This document shows, piece by piece, positions 1 through 7,142 of a DNA stretch of 20,365 bases. Origin of the DNA: Lutibacter sp. (lineage in GTDB: Bacteria > Bacteroidota > Bacteroidia > Flavobacteriales > Flavobacteriaceae); assembly GCA_003516285.1 (NCBI GenBank), contig DPCK01000124.1, positions 3,348 through 23,712 on the forward strand, in the 5' to 3' direction. The notes beneath the pieces were generated by a model. The model saw only the letters and a program-made list of their open reading frames with translations. It was not told the DNA's origin and ran no database searches. Both the position numbers and the translations under genes were made by a program. Positions within the stretch are counted from its first letter, which is position 1. Each line of letters opens with the position of its first letter.

Positions 1-1247
<1,247 letters not shown>

Positions 1248-1265
1248 TTATAAATTAATTGCGTG

Positions 1266-1273
1266 CAAATTTA
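1266..1273 (-). promoter_or_regulatory. guaB promoter, -7 element
   Basis: On the minus strand this reads TAAATTTG, matching the Bacteroidota -7 consensus TAnnTTTG. Transcription would begin near 1259-1262, giving a leader of about 25 nt before the guaB ATG at 1235. No good -33 TTG lies 17-23 bp upstream, so the call rests on the -7 box and its position. Confidence 0.5.
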
Positions 1274-1284
1274 GACTATTTAAA

Positions 1285-1794
1285 TTAAATAGCGCTATTT
1301 ATGGCTTTTTTGAAAAATAAAATTTGATAAGCAATGGCTATGGTGGCCGACACAAAACTAAAAGTCATTAACATTCCTGAAAATATCACCACATATTTAA
1401 ACCAAGTAATGCCACTCCATAGCAAATAAATTCCGCCAAAAGTTAAAATGATGGAAAAAAATGGTTCTATCATTAAAAAATATTTAAACTTTTTATTGAT
1501 GGATGTTGTGGAAAGAATTAAGGAAATCAAAAAGAAAATAACCGACAAGGAAAGAATATGATTATGGACAACCGTAAGAATTTCTCCTTCACTTTTTTTA
1601 AATTTCATCACTTCGGCCGCTTCATCATTTTCGTTTCCCAAATAATGGCTTTCTATTTCCGAAGAATTCATGGAGGTTGTATTGTTCACAAAACTCAATC
1701 CACCATAAAAACCGATGCTTAGTACAATAATAAACACTAAAATAAGCGATTTTATTTCTTTGGGAAATTGATGTATGAGTCCGTGAATTTGCAT
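1285..1794 (-). CDS. 4-TM membrane protein of unknown function, third gene of the porin/FMN unit
   Basis: 169 residues, not recognised as a named family. Four hydrophobic segments are visible at about residues 16-34, 75-95, 104-125 and 130-160, with a hydrophilic loop of about 40 residues between the first and second. Histidines cluster near membrane boundaries: H4 and H8 before TM1, and an HNH triplet just before TM2, which could be ligands for heme or metal, but this is only inference. Its ATG shares one base with the stop codon of the FMN-binding gene (TAATG junction), a strong sign of translational coupling and joint function. It could be the inner-membrane anchor or electron-entry partner of the exported flavoprotein. 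Function is not assigned. Confidence 0.85.
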   Translation of the reverse strand: MQIHGLIHQFPKEIKSLILVFIIVLSIGFYGGLSFVNNTTSMNSSEIESHYLGNENDEAAEVMKFKKSEGEILTVVHNHILSLSVIFFLISLILSTTSINKKFKYFLMIEPFFSIILTFGGIYLLWSGITWFKYVVIFSGMLMTFSFVSATIAIAYQILFFKKAINSAI

Positions 1795-2318
1795 TATAGT
1801 TGTTTTTTATGATGTAATATTGTGACCGTTTTCAGCAGTTTATTGACCTCGTTAGTCATCGATTTTGCCGAAATTGTCGCTCCGGAAATTGCGGCTATAT
1901 CCTTTTGATAGGTTAAATTTTCATTCGTGGTTTTGCCATTAAACTGATTCAGCCATCGTTTGCTTCCCACTTCTGAACCGTGATCTTCCCTGTAAATAAG
2001 AACTTTCACTTTTGAAACGATTAGGTCTTTGTCAAAAATAACAATAAAATCGAAATAATCAGCTTTTCCAAAAGCTTGTCCCAAATAATAATAACCCACT
2101 ATTTTTTCCTTGTTTTTTATTTTAAAGAAATTGGTGCCGTCAATTTTTATTGGAAGCGTTTCATTGACTTCCGAAGAAACAGAAATAGGCTGCTTTGAAT
2201 ATTTCACCAAATTAAACACCGTTTTTATTTCTTTTTCAATCAGGGCTTCCGTCTTTTTTGTTGTTGTGAAACCTGAAATGATAAGCAGTATGATTGTTAA
2301 AAAGGCTATTTTTTTCAT
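1794..2318 (-). CDS. exported FMN-binding domain protein (RnfG/NqrC-like FMN_bind)
   Basis: 174 residues from the preferred start at 2318. An upstream in-frame ATG at 2363 is possible, but the downstream start gives a clean N-terminal signal peptide (MKKIAFLTIILLIISG). The C-terminal half is an FMN_bind domain: a YREDHGSEVGS segment followed by SGATIS, where the Thr (about residue 148) is the position to which ApbE attaches FMN through a phosphoester bond in RnfG, NqrC and relatives. So the protein probably carries flavin in the periplasm and passes single electrons. In this copy the acidic residue usually three places before the Ser of the motif is Ala, with Asp two residues further upstream. 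No apbE is present in the window. The gene lies 83 bp after the porin and overlaps the 4-TM gene by one base. Confidence 0.85.
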   Translation of the reverse strand: MKKIAFLTIILLIISGFTTTKKTEALIEKEIKTVFNLVKYSKQPISVSSEVNETLPIKIDGTNFFKIKNKEKIVGYYYLGQAFGKADYFDFIVIFDKDLIVSKVKVLIYREDHGSEVGSKRWLNQFNGKTTNENLTYQKDIAAISGATISAKSMTNEVNKLLKTVTILHHKKQL

Positions 2319-2344
2319 TTTATAAATATGATTAATAATCATTA

Positions 2345-2386
2345 AATGAGACCACCTTAACAAACAAATGCAAAGGCAGCCTCATT
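2345..2386 (-). other. intercistronic RNA hairpin between porin and FMN-binding genes
   Basis: On the minus strand the arms AAUGAGGCUGCC and GGUGGUCUCAUU can pair over 12 positions including three G-U wobbles, with an 18-nt loop. No T-run follows in the direction of transcription, so it is not an ordinary terminator. It may be a processing or stability element that sets the porin to flavoprotein ratio; this is inference. Confidence 0.45.
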
Positions 2387-2401
2387 ATTTTATTATTTTT
2401 T

Positions 2402-3529
2402 TTAGAATGAAACCGCAACGCCGGCATTAAATACTTTTGAGGTATCACTGCCTGCAACCGCATTGTTCATTAACTGATAATCTATTTTAAAAGCCGCGCC
2501 GTTCGCCACTTTATAATTCAATCCAAAAATGATTTCATCTCTGTCAAAAGCATCATTGGCCACTAAAATACCAGCAGTATCTGCGTGTGTATTGTGTTTT
2601 TCATAACGTAAAAACGGTGTTAATTGTTCAACGCCTTTTAAATTAAAACTATAAGCCACTTCTCCATATAAACCATACATTTCAGAACCTAAGTCCTTTC
2701 CTGTTAGTAAATTATAATCTTCAGTGTCCGTTAAGTTTGTGTGAATATACTGACCCCTTAACTCTAAATTATTGTATTTGTAACGGGCATCCAGCCCTAT
2801 CATTGAAATACCGACAGTTGATCCTTCAATGGAAGTGTCATCCGTTTGGGTTTTTCCAAAATAGCCAGACAAACCTAATCTAAGTCCAGGAATTCCATAA
2901 TAATCTAATTTAGTAGATAAATTTGGTGAATTCACCACAGATTCTGCGCCTTTTTGACGGCCTTTACGTAAACCGTCCGTTCCGCGCAAAATTCCCGCAC
3001 CGCCTGCATAAGATTTAAATCCGTTAAATAAATAAGCTTGGTATTTTAATGAAGCATTGTCTATTTTTCCCGAAAACCCAATTCCTATTTCCCTCCAGGT
3101 TGTTGGCACAATGTAATTATCAACATTTGGGCGTTCAACGCCATAAAACGTCGTTGGCTCATGAAATTCATTTATAATTCCCATTGGCACCAGCATTAAA
3201 CCTGCCAATACATTGAAATTTTCGTTTGCTTTGTACTTTAAATATGCCTGTTCAATGTACACTTCTGAAACATGTTCATACTCAATTTCAGACACAAAGC
3301 TCACTTTTTCATTAAATTTGTAACCTAAAAACATGACTACTCTATGGACATCTAATTTTCCGGGTGCTGAACCATCGGGTTCGTTATAATCTATTTGTGC
3401 ATACCCTCCAATTGATACGCCTTCTGAAATTTTAGTTCCCAAATTTTGGGTATTTTCAACTGAATTCTCTTGTGAGAATCCTATAAAACCAACTAATAAT
3501 AATGCTGCTGCTAATCCTATTTTTTTCAT
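2402..3529 (-). CDS. outer-membrane beta-barrel porin (OprO/P-like)
   Basis: 375 residues from the preferred ATG at 3529, which opens a typical signal peptide (MKKIGLAAALLLVGFIGFSQ). The in-frame ATG at 3601 would place the start upstream of the likely promoter and spoil the signal peptide. After the signal come many alternating amphipathic strands, with aromatic residues at strand ends, and the chain closes in a terminal Phe (AGVAVSF), the outer-membrane assembly signature. The pattern fits the phosphate-selective porin O/P superfamily found widely in Bacteroidota; substrate selectivity cannot be read from the sequence. It is the first gene of a likely operon with the FMN-binding and 4-TM proteins, suggesting that the pore serves a redox-linked uptake or export process. 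A CRP/FNR-type dyad lies upstream. Confidence 0.85.
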   Translation of the reverse strand: MKKIGLAAALLLVGFIGFSQENSVENTQNLGTKISEGVSIGGYAQIDYNEPDGSAPGKLDVHRVVMFLGYKFNEKVSFVSEIEYEHVSEVYIEQAYLKYKANENFNVLAGLMLVPMGIINEFHEPTTFYGVERPNVDNYIVPTTWREIGIGFSGKIDNASLKYQAYLFNGFKSYAGGAGILRGTDGLRKGRQKGAESVVNSPNLSTKLDYYGIPGLRLGLSGYFGKTQTDDTSIEGSTVGISMIGLDARYKYNNLELRGQYIHTNLTDTEDYNLLTGKDLGSEMYGLYGEVAYSFNLKGVEQLTPFLRYEKHNTHADTAGILVANDAFDRDEIIFGLNYKVANGAAFKIDYQLMNNAVAGSDTSKVFNAGVAVSF

Positions 3530-3582
3530 TTTTTTGATTTGAATTAATTTATTTTTATTTAGACTCATTATAAATAATAGCA

Positions 3583-3590
3583 CAAAAATA
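3583..3590 (-). promoter_or_regulatory. porin operon promoter, -7 element
   Basis: Minus-strand TATTTTTG matches TAnnTTTG. The predicted start near 3578 leaves a leader of about 50 nt before the ATG at 3529 and excludes the upstream ATG at 3601. The -33 region is weak. Confidence 0.5.
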
Positions 3591-3640
3591 TATAACATCA
3601 AAGAAATAAAAAAGGATTATTTAGATTAATTATAAATAAG

Positions 3641-3654
3641 ATGACTTATGTCAT
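3641..3654. promoter_or_regulatory. candidate CRP/FNR-family operator
   Basis: ATGACTTATGTCAT is a perfect 5-4-5 dyad (ATGAC, four-base spacer, GTCAT), the geometry of CRP/FNR-family operators and close to the TTGAC-N4-GTCAA form known for HcpR/NnrR-type regulators. It lies in the gap after HMG-CoA lyase, and the only promoter it can serve is that of the porin. Its centre is about 70 bp upstream of the predicted start, a distance usual for class I activation. Confidence 0.4.
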
Positions 3655-3705
3655 ATTTTCAAAAAAGAAAGAAATTTATGTAATTGATTTTGATATATTT
3701 AAGAA

Positions 3706-4563
3706 TTAACCAAAAATCTTCAAAGCTTCGTTATAAGCGCTTTCAAAACTCATCGCATTGATATTTGTAGTCGCTTTTTGCTGATTAAAATAAGAAACGA
3801 GTTTTTCTGTAGGCATATTTCCGGTCAGATCGTCCTTCGCCATCGGACAACCACCGTAACCCATGATTGCTCCGTCAAACCGGTTGCAGCCAGCTTTATA
3901 GGCGGCATCCACTTTTTCATACCAAGATGATGGCGTTGTGTGTAGGTGGGCGCCAAATTCAATTGCTGGATAGGCCGGAATTAAATTTGAAAAAAGATAA
4001 TCTATAATTTTTGGTGTTGAACTTCCGACAGTATCGGACAAGGATAAAATTTTAACGCCCATTTTTGACAATTTATCTGTCCAGTTTGAGACAATTTCAA
4101 CATTCCAGGGATCACCATACGGATTTCCGAAACCCATAGATAAATACGCAACAACTTCTTTATTGGTTTTGGCGGCAATGTTTAAAATCTCATTCAAAAT
4201 TTCAATGGATTCAGAAATCGTTTTACCGGTATTCCGCATTTGAAAATTTTCAGAAATTGAAAAAGGATAACCCAAATAAGTGATTTCTTCAAATTGTGAA
4301 GCCTCGGCTGCCCCCCGAATATTGGCTACAATCGCCAATAATTTACTCTGGGTATTACTCAAATCAAGTTTCGACAGCACTTCAACGGTATCTCTCATTT
4401 GAGGTATCGCTTTCGGAGAAACAAAACTGCCAAAATCGATGGTGTCAAAACCAACCCGCAGCAATGCATTTATATATTGCGCTTTGGCTTCCGTAGGAAT
4501 AAAATGCGATTTTATGCCTTGCATGGCATCTCTCGGACATTCTATGAGTTTTACTTTTTTCAT
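3706..4563 (-). CDS. mvaB: hydroxymethylglutaryl-CoA lyase
   Basis: 285 residues, full length for the family. Cleaves HMG-CoA into acetoacetate and acetyl-CoA, the last step of leucine breakdown; cytosolic. The TIM-barrel HMGL-like domain fills the protein. Matching active-site residues are visible: Arg11-Asp12 (ECPRDAMQ, where others have VGPRDGLQ), the SFVSPK strand (46-51), the metal ligands His206 and His208 (AHLHTT), the signature loop GGCPMA with catalytic Cys239, and Asn249 in TGNMPTE. These distinguish it from isopropylmalate or homocitrate synthases. No other leucine-degradation gene is next to it; it sits between a porin and an amino-acid exporter and appears to have its own promoter immediately before the ATG. 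Confidence 0.92.
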   Translation of the reverse strand: MKKVKLIECPRDAMQGIKSHFIPTEAKAQYINALLRVGFDTIDFGSFVSPKAIPQMRDTVEVLSKLDLSNTQSKLLAIVANIRGAAEASQFEEITYLGYPFSISENFQMRNTGKTISESIEILNEILNIAAKTNKEVVAYLSMGFGNPYGDPWNVEIVSNWTDKLSKMGVKILSLSDTVGSSTPKIIDYLFSNLIPAYPAIEFGAHLHTTPSSWYEKVDAAYKAGCNRFDGAIMGYGGCPMAKDDLTGNMPTEKLVSYFNQQKATTNINAMSFESAYNEALKIFG

Positions 4564-4570
4564 GGGTTTT

Positions 4571-4578
4571 CAAATATA
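4571..4578 (-). promoter_or_regulatory. HMG-CoA lyase promoter, -7 element (near-leaderless)
   Basis: Minus-strand TATATTTG is a perfect TAnnTTTG match placed only 7 bp before the ATG at 4563, so transcription would start at or within a few bases of the start codon. It lies between this gene and the 3' end of the exporter gene (4588). No matching -33 TTG at the usual spacing was found. Confidence 0.45.
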
Positions 4579-4587
4579 CGAAACCAA

Positions 4588-5205
4588 TTAAGAAAAAAGA
4601 ATAAAAATGGCAATCCCTACAAACACCATAATTTTAAACCATTTTATTTTTGAATTGAAGTTTGGATGACTTTTTAGGTAGGATGCAAAATTCCCAGCTA
4701 ATAAAGAAACCAAGGAAAAAATAATCAATGCCTGAAGCATAAATAATCCGCCCAAAACATAAAATTGTACCACTGTACTTTGCGAAGAACTGTATATAAA
4801 TCCGGGAAAAAATGCCAAAAAGAAAATGGAAACCTTCGGATTTAAAACATTCATGATAAATCCTTGTTTGAAAAGTTTTACAAGGCTTTTTCTGTCGGCT
4901 TTCTCGTTCAACACCAATTCTTCATCCGATTTAAATGTTAAATATGCCAAATACAATAAGTACAAAGCGCCAAATAATTTGATGGCAAAATAGATGTTTT
5001 CCGACTGTTTTATGAGTGCCGAAACGCCAAAGGCTACCAAAGAAGTATGAATCAATATGCCCGAAACCAAACCGAACGAAGTGACAATTCCGTATTTTTT
5101 GCCATTGGTCATACTTTGCACCAATACATAAATAATATCGGGTCCCGGCATAATGGTGAGCAGCATGGAAGCAACTAAAAACGACCCTAAAATTTCGTAA
5201 TTCAT
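4588..5205 (-). CDS. LysE/RhtB-family amino-acid exporter
   Basis: 205 residues, the normal size of LysE-type translocators. The N-terminus carries the family signature: a hydrophobic first helix leading to MPGPDIIYVL (about residues 19-28), followed by GKKYGIVTSFGLVSG. The rest has five or six membrane helices, with the usual NPKVSIFFLAFFPGF segment near residue 122 between helices. Such proteins export amino acids such as threonine, homoserine or lysine across the inner membrane; the substrate cannot be told from sequence. It is transcribed leftward toward HMG-CoA lyase, 24 bp away, so partial read-through is possible. Confidence 0.9.
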   Translation of the reverse strand: MNYEILGSFLVASMLLTIMPGPDIIYVLVQSMTNGKKYGIVTSFGLVSGILIHTSLVAFGVSALIKQSENIYFAIKLFGALYLLYLAYLTFKSDEELVLNEKADRKSLVKLFKQGFIMNVLNPKVSIFFLAFFPGFIYSSSQSTVVQFYVLGGLFMLQALIIFSLVSLLAGNFASYLKSHPNFNSKIKWFKIMVFVGIAIFILFS

Positions 5206-5222
5206 TTAAAAATTTTACAACT

Positions 5223-5230
5223 CAAAGTTA
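5223..5230 (-). promoter_or_regulatory. exporter gene promoter, -7 element
   Basis: Minus-strand TAACTTTG matches TAnnTTTG, 17 bp before the ATG at 5205. A TTG lies 15 bp upstream, slightly short of the usual spacing. Confidence 0.45.
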
Positions 5231-5244
5231 TCATTTTTCATCAA

Positions 5245-5313
5245 ACAAAAAAAAACTTGTTTCAGCATCTTAAAATAGTCAAACCAACCATTAAAAATAC
5301 CGAAACAAGTTTT
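5245..5313 (-). terminator. terminator after the receptor remnant
   Basis: A perfect 12-bp inverted repeat, AAAACTTGTTTC at 5252-5263 and GAAACAAGTTTT at 5302-5313, encloses a 38-base loop. Read leftward, the second arm runs straight into a long T-run, as expected for an intrinsic terminator. It lies 30 bp past the stop of the truncated TonB-dependent receptor and now serves the DUF71 transcript. Confidence 0.7.
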
Positions 5314-5343
5314 GATTATAAACTCTTTTTTTACAAGAACTTA

Positions 5344-5607
5344 TTAAAATTTAAAATTCATTCCCACTTTAAAATTTCTGCCTTTGGTGGAATAACCGAT
5401 GGTTTCCACATAGCTTTCGTTAAAAATATTATTTGCCTGAACAAACAAAGAAACTCGGTCTTTTATCAATTGGTGACTCGCAAATAAATCGACCAAACTA
5501 TAGGCTTTTAAATTGATATTGTCGCCTGTTCCCCATTGGTCAAAATACGTTCTTTTTGAAATATTTTTAAAACGAACCGACAAATAGCTGTTTTTTAGGC
5601 TGCTGGT
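5344..5607 (-). pseudogene. C-terminal remnant of a TonB-dependent receptor (BtuB-like)
   Basis: About 88 codons in one frame end in a typical receptor C-terminus: barrel strands, then FVQANNIFNESYVE, GYSTKGRNFKVG and a terminal Phe after MNFK. NIFN followed by GRNF and an aromatic last residue is the pattern of the last two strands of TonB-dependent barrels, and it also closes the intact receptor at 8209-10074. The plug, signal peptide and most of the barrel are missing. The frame stays open upstream to an ATG at 5712, but residues before about 5607 are low-complexity hydrophobic sequence not resembling a receptor or a good signal peptide. The stub keeps its terminator. Its base composition looks like the left flank and not like the AT-rich DUF71 gene beside it, so it is probably what remains of a resident receptor replaced from the right. 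Confidence 0.75.
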
Positions 5608-5720
5608 TTCAAAAAACGCAACAATAAATATTATAAAAAAAAACTTCAAAAGAAAAATGCAAATAAGCATGAGCCTAATTTTCTCAAACAACAAAACAAT
5701 CTTTATCTCCAATCCAAGAA

Positions 5721-6467
5721 CTAATTAGTTTCCACTTCAATAGATATTAAATCACAAAAATGAAAACCCGCTGGTTTTTTATCCATAGCCGCTGAAAAGC
5801 AATTGTCTTCTTTATTTTTTGGAGCTTCATATTCTTTAAATACCCGTTCTCCCAATATGTATTCTATTGGGTTTTTAAAAATAGGGCCATCAAAAACAAA
5901 GGTATGAAACTCGCCATTTTCACCACAAGGATCTATATTTTTTGGCAAATCTTTCAGAAAATCTCTATCAATTATTCTTCCTGTAAAATCTTCACTCAAT
6001 AATTCGGCTTTAACACATACAACTACGGTTTTAAATCCTAAGTCAATAAACTCATGTACCAATTTTGTGGTGTCCCTTTTCCAAAGAGGAAAATGAGCCG
6101 TTAATCCTACTTCTTTTAATTTATTTTCACGGTAAGTTCGTAAATCATCTAAAAATATATCGCCAAAAATACTGTGAGTTATTTTTTCCTTTTTTAATTC
6201 GGAAAGCACACCTTTCATAGTTTCATCATATTCCAACATTGAGGGCATTTCTGGCAAACGAATTTCTCTTATTGGAATTCCAATTGATTTTCCTTGTGCA
6301 TACAACAATTCATTTCGTACGCCATGCATAGAAATTCTATTGTATTTAGCATTTACGGTAGTCATTAGTGCTGTAATGTCAAATTTTTCTTCTTTTAATA
6401 TATGGTATAATGCTAAAGCACTGTCTTTACCTCCACTCCAATTAAAAATTGCTTTTATTTTATTCAT
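5721..6467 (-). CDS. DUF71-family PP-loop ATPase (Dph6-like), predicted B12-salvage subgroup
   Basis: 248 residues. The N-terminus has the PP-loop SGGKDSALALY (11-21) that adenylates substrates, and the C-terminal half has the DUF71/COG2102 signature GENGEFHTFVFDGP (182-195). In eukaryotes and archaea this family (Dph6) amidates diphthine. Bacteria lack diphthamide, and comparative genomics (de Crecy-Lagard and colleagues, 2012) predicted that a bacterial subgroup works in B12 salvage. The position inside a B12 island, next to TonB-dependent receptor sequence, fits that subgroup. The likely role is an ATP-dependent amide-forming or amide-breaking step on a corrinoid, but the reaction is not proven. 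The gene is 40 bp downstream of the cysteine-rich CWC gene on the same strand and is notably AT-rich. Confidence 0.8.
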   Translation of the reverse strand: MNKIKAIFNWSGGKDSALALYHILKEEKFDITALMTTVNAKYNRISMHGVRNELLYAQGKSIGIPIREIRLPEMPSMLEYDETMKGVLSELKKEKITHSIFGDIFLDDLRTYRENKLKEVGLTAHFPLWKRDTTKLVHEFIDLGFKTVVVCVKAELLSEDFTGRIIDRDFLKDLPKNIDPCGENGEFHTFVFDGPIFKNPIEYILGERVFKEYEAPKNKEDNCFSAAMDKKPAGFHFCDLISIEVETN

Positions 6468-6507
6468 TTCTTAGAAAAACTTTATTTGTTTAAAATCCTA
6501 CTTCTGT

Positions 6508-6855
6508 TTAATACGGACAATGTTTACAATTATTTTCACAACATGTTCCTCTTCGTAAATGATACCATGCTGTAAAAACAAAAAGTTTGTTATCATCTAT
6601 ATAATAATCAATTCCTTCTATAGGTTTTTGAACTTTTCCCAATGCTTTTATTGCTGCAATATTTTTAGAAGTTAGGTTATTCATGTATTCTTTAATTTTT
6701 TGAATAACTTCTTTTTTTAAACAATTGGAACAATAACAATTACGTAATGGATCTAGGGGTATTATCATTGGCAATTCAATGCACCAACAATTGTTAGAGT
6801 AACACATAAATGCAGTATTGCATTTTGAACAAATTTTTGGTTTCTCTCCTGTCAT
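6508..6855 (-). CDS. cysteine-rich CWC domain plus DUF5522 protein
   Basis: 115 residues with 12 cysteines. Residues 9-45 resemble the cysteine-rich CWC family: CxxC at 9-12, Cys18, the naming CWC at 23-25, ELP just after, then CYCSNC (40-45). Residues 83-115 match the DUF5522 pattern: DYYIDDN, VFTAWYHLRRGTCC and the final CKHCPY. Two clusters of Cys at the ends of a small protein suggest zinc or an iron-sulfur cluster. Both families are uncharacterised as far as I know. The gene starts 16 bp after the stop codon of a receptor remnant and is followed by DUF71, so it was probably once cotranscribed with a B12 receptor. A corrinoid-handling or metal-chaperone role is inference from neighbours. 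Confidence 0.8.
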   Translation of the reverse strand: MTGEKPKICSKCNTAFMCYSNNCWCIELPMIIPLDPLRNCYCSNCLKKEVIQKIKEYMNNLTSKNIAAIKALGKVQKPIEGIDYYIDDNKLFVFTAWYHLRRGTCCENNCKHCPY

Positions 6856-6871
6856 TTCTACTAAATACAGC

Positions 6872-6982
6872 CTATAAGTTTAATTTAAACCCTAAATTAA
6901 AATTTCTGTCCTGTATATTGTATCCTGAAATTTTTTCAGAATCTTTATTTAAAATATTTGTAACTAATGTGAATAAAGTCAT
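6872..6982 (-). pseudogene. second C-terminal stub of a TonB-dependent receptor
   Basis: Thirty-six codons plus a stop give LFTLVTNILNKD, SGYNIQDRNF, then NLGFKLNL: the last two barrel strands of a TonB-dependent receptor, collinear with the ends of the remnant at 5344 and of the intact receptor (NLF/NIFN, then GY or GRP, then RN and an alternating terminal strand). The frame is open only about 24 bases further upstream, to a TAA, and nothing receptor-like remains beyond it. The stop lies 16 bp before the CWC/DUF5522 ATG, the spacing of a former operon. No promoter consensus with fewer than one mismatch was found between here and the terminator at 7087, so how the downstream pair is now transcribed is unclear. 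Confidence 0.7.
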
Positions 6983-7086
6983 CCTATTTTTTATAATTCG
7001 ATGTTTTGCTTATGTAATTATAGGGTTATTGATTTTATCAAATACACAGCTTTGGTTAATATGTAGATAGAGTTAGTGATTTTTAT

Positions 7087-7125
7087 AAAAGGAGTCTGGG
7101 TTAATGTTAAATACAGACTCCTTTT
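7087..7125. terminator. bidirectional terminator closing the receptor/propeller unit
   Basis: A perfect 12-bp inverted repeat (AAAAGGAGTCTG and CAGACTCCTTTT) with a 15-base loop lies 17 bp past the stop of the beta-propeller gene. T-tracts occur on both sides. It should separate the riboswitch-controlled pair from the CWC and DUF71 genes. Confidence 0.8.
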
Positions 7126-7142
7126 GTAATATTTTCTTTCTA

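Noticed and set aside
1276..1300. Two overlapping AT-rich palindromes as terminator of the 4-TM gene
   Set aside because: They overlap the coding end and the guaB promoter region, and no T-run follows on the minus strand.
2345..2386. Terminator between porin and FMN-binding genes
   Set aside because: The T-rich flank is on the wrong side for leftward transcription; kept only as an RNA hairpin.
5344..5712. A 122-residue small membrane protein
   Set aside because: Only the part after about 5607 has recognisable sequence, and it is a receptor C-terminus; the hydrophobic start is low-complexity sequence opened by chance upstream of the break.
6810..7070. Plus-strand frame of 86 codons
   Set aside because: It overlaps the CWC/DUF5522 start and the second receptor stub on the other strand and shows no protein-like pattern.
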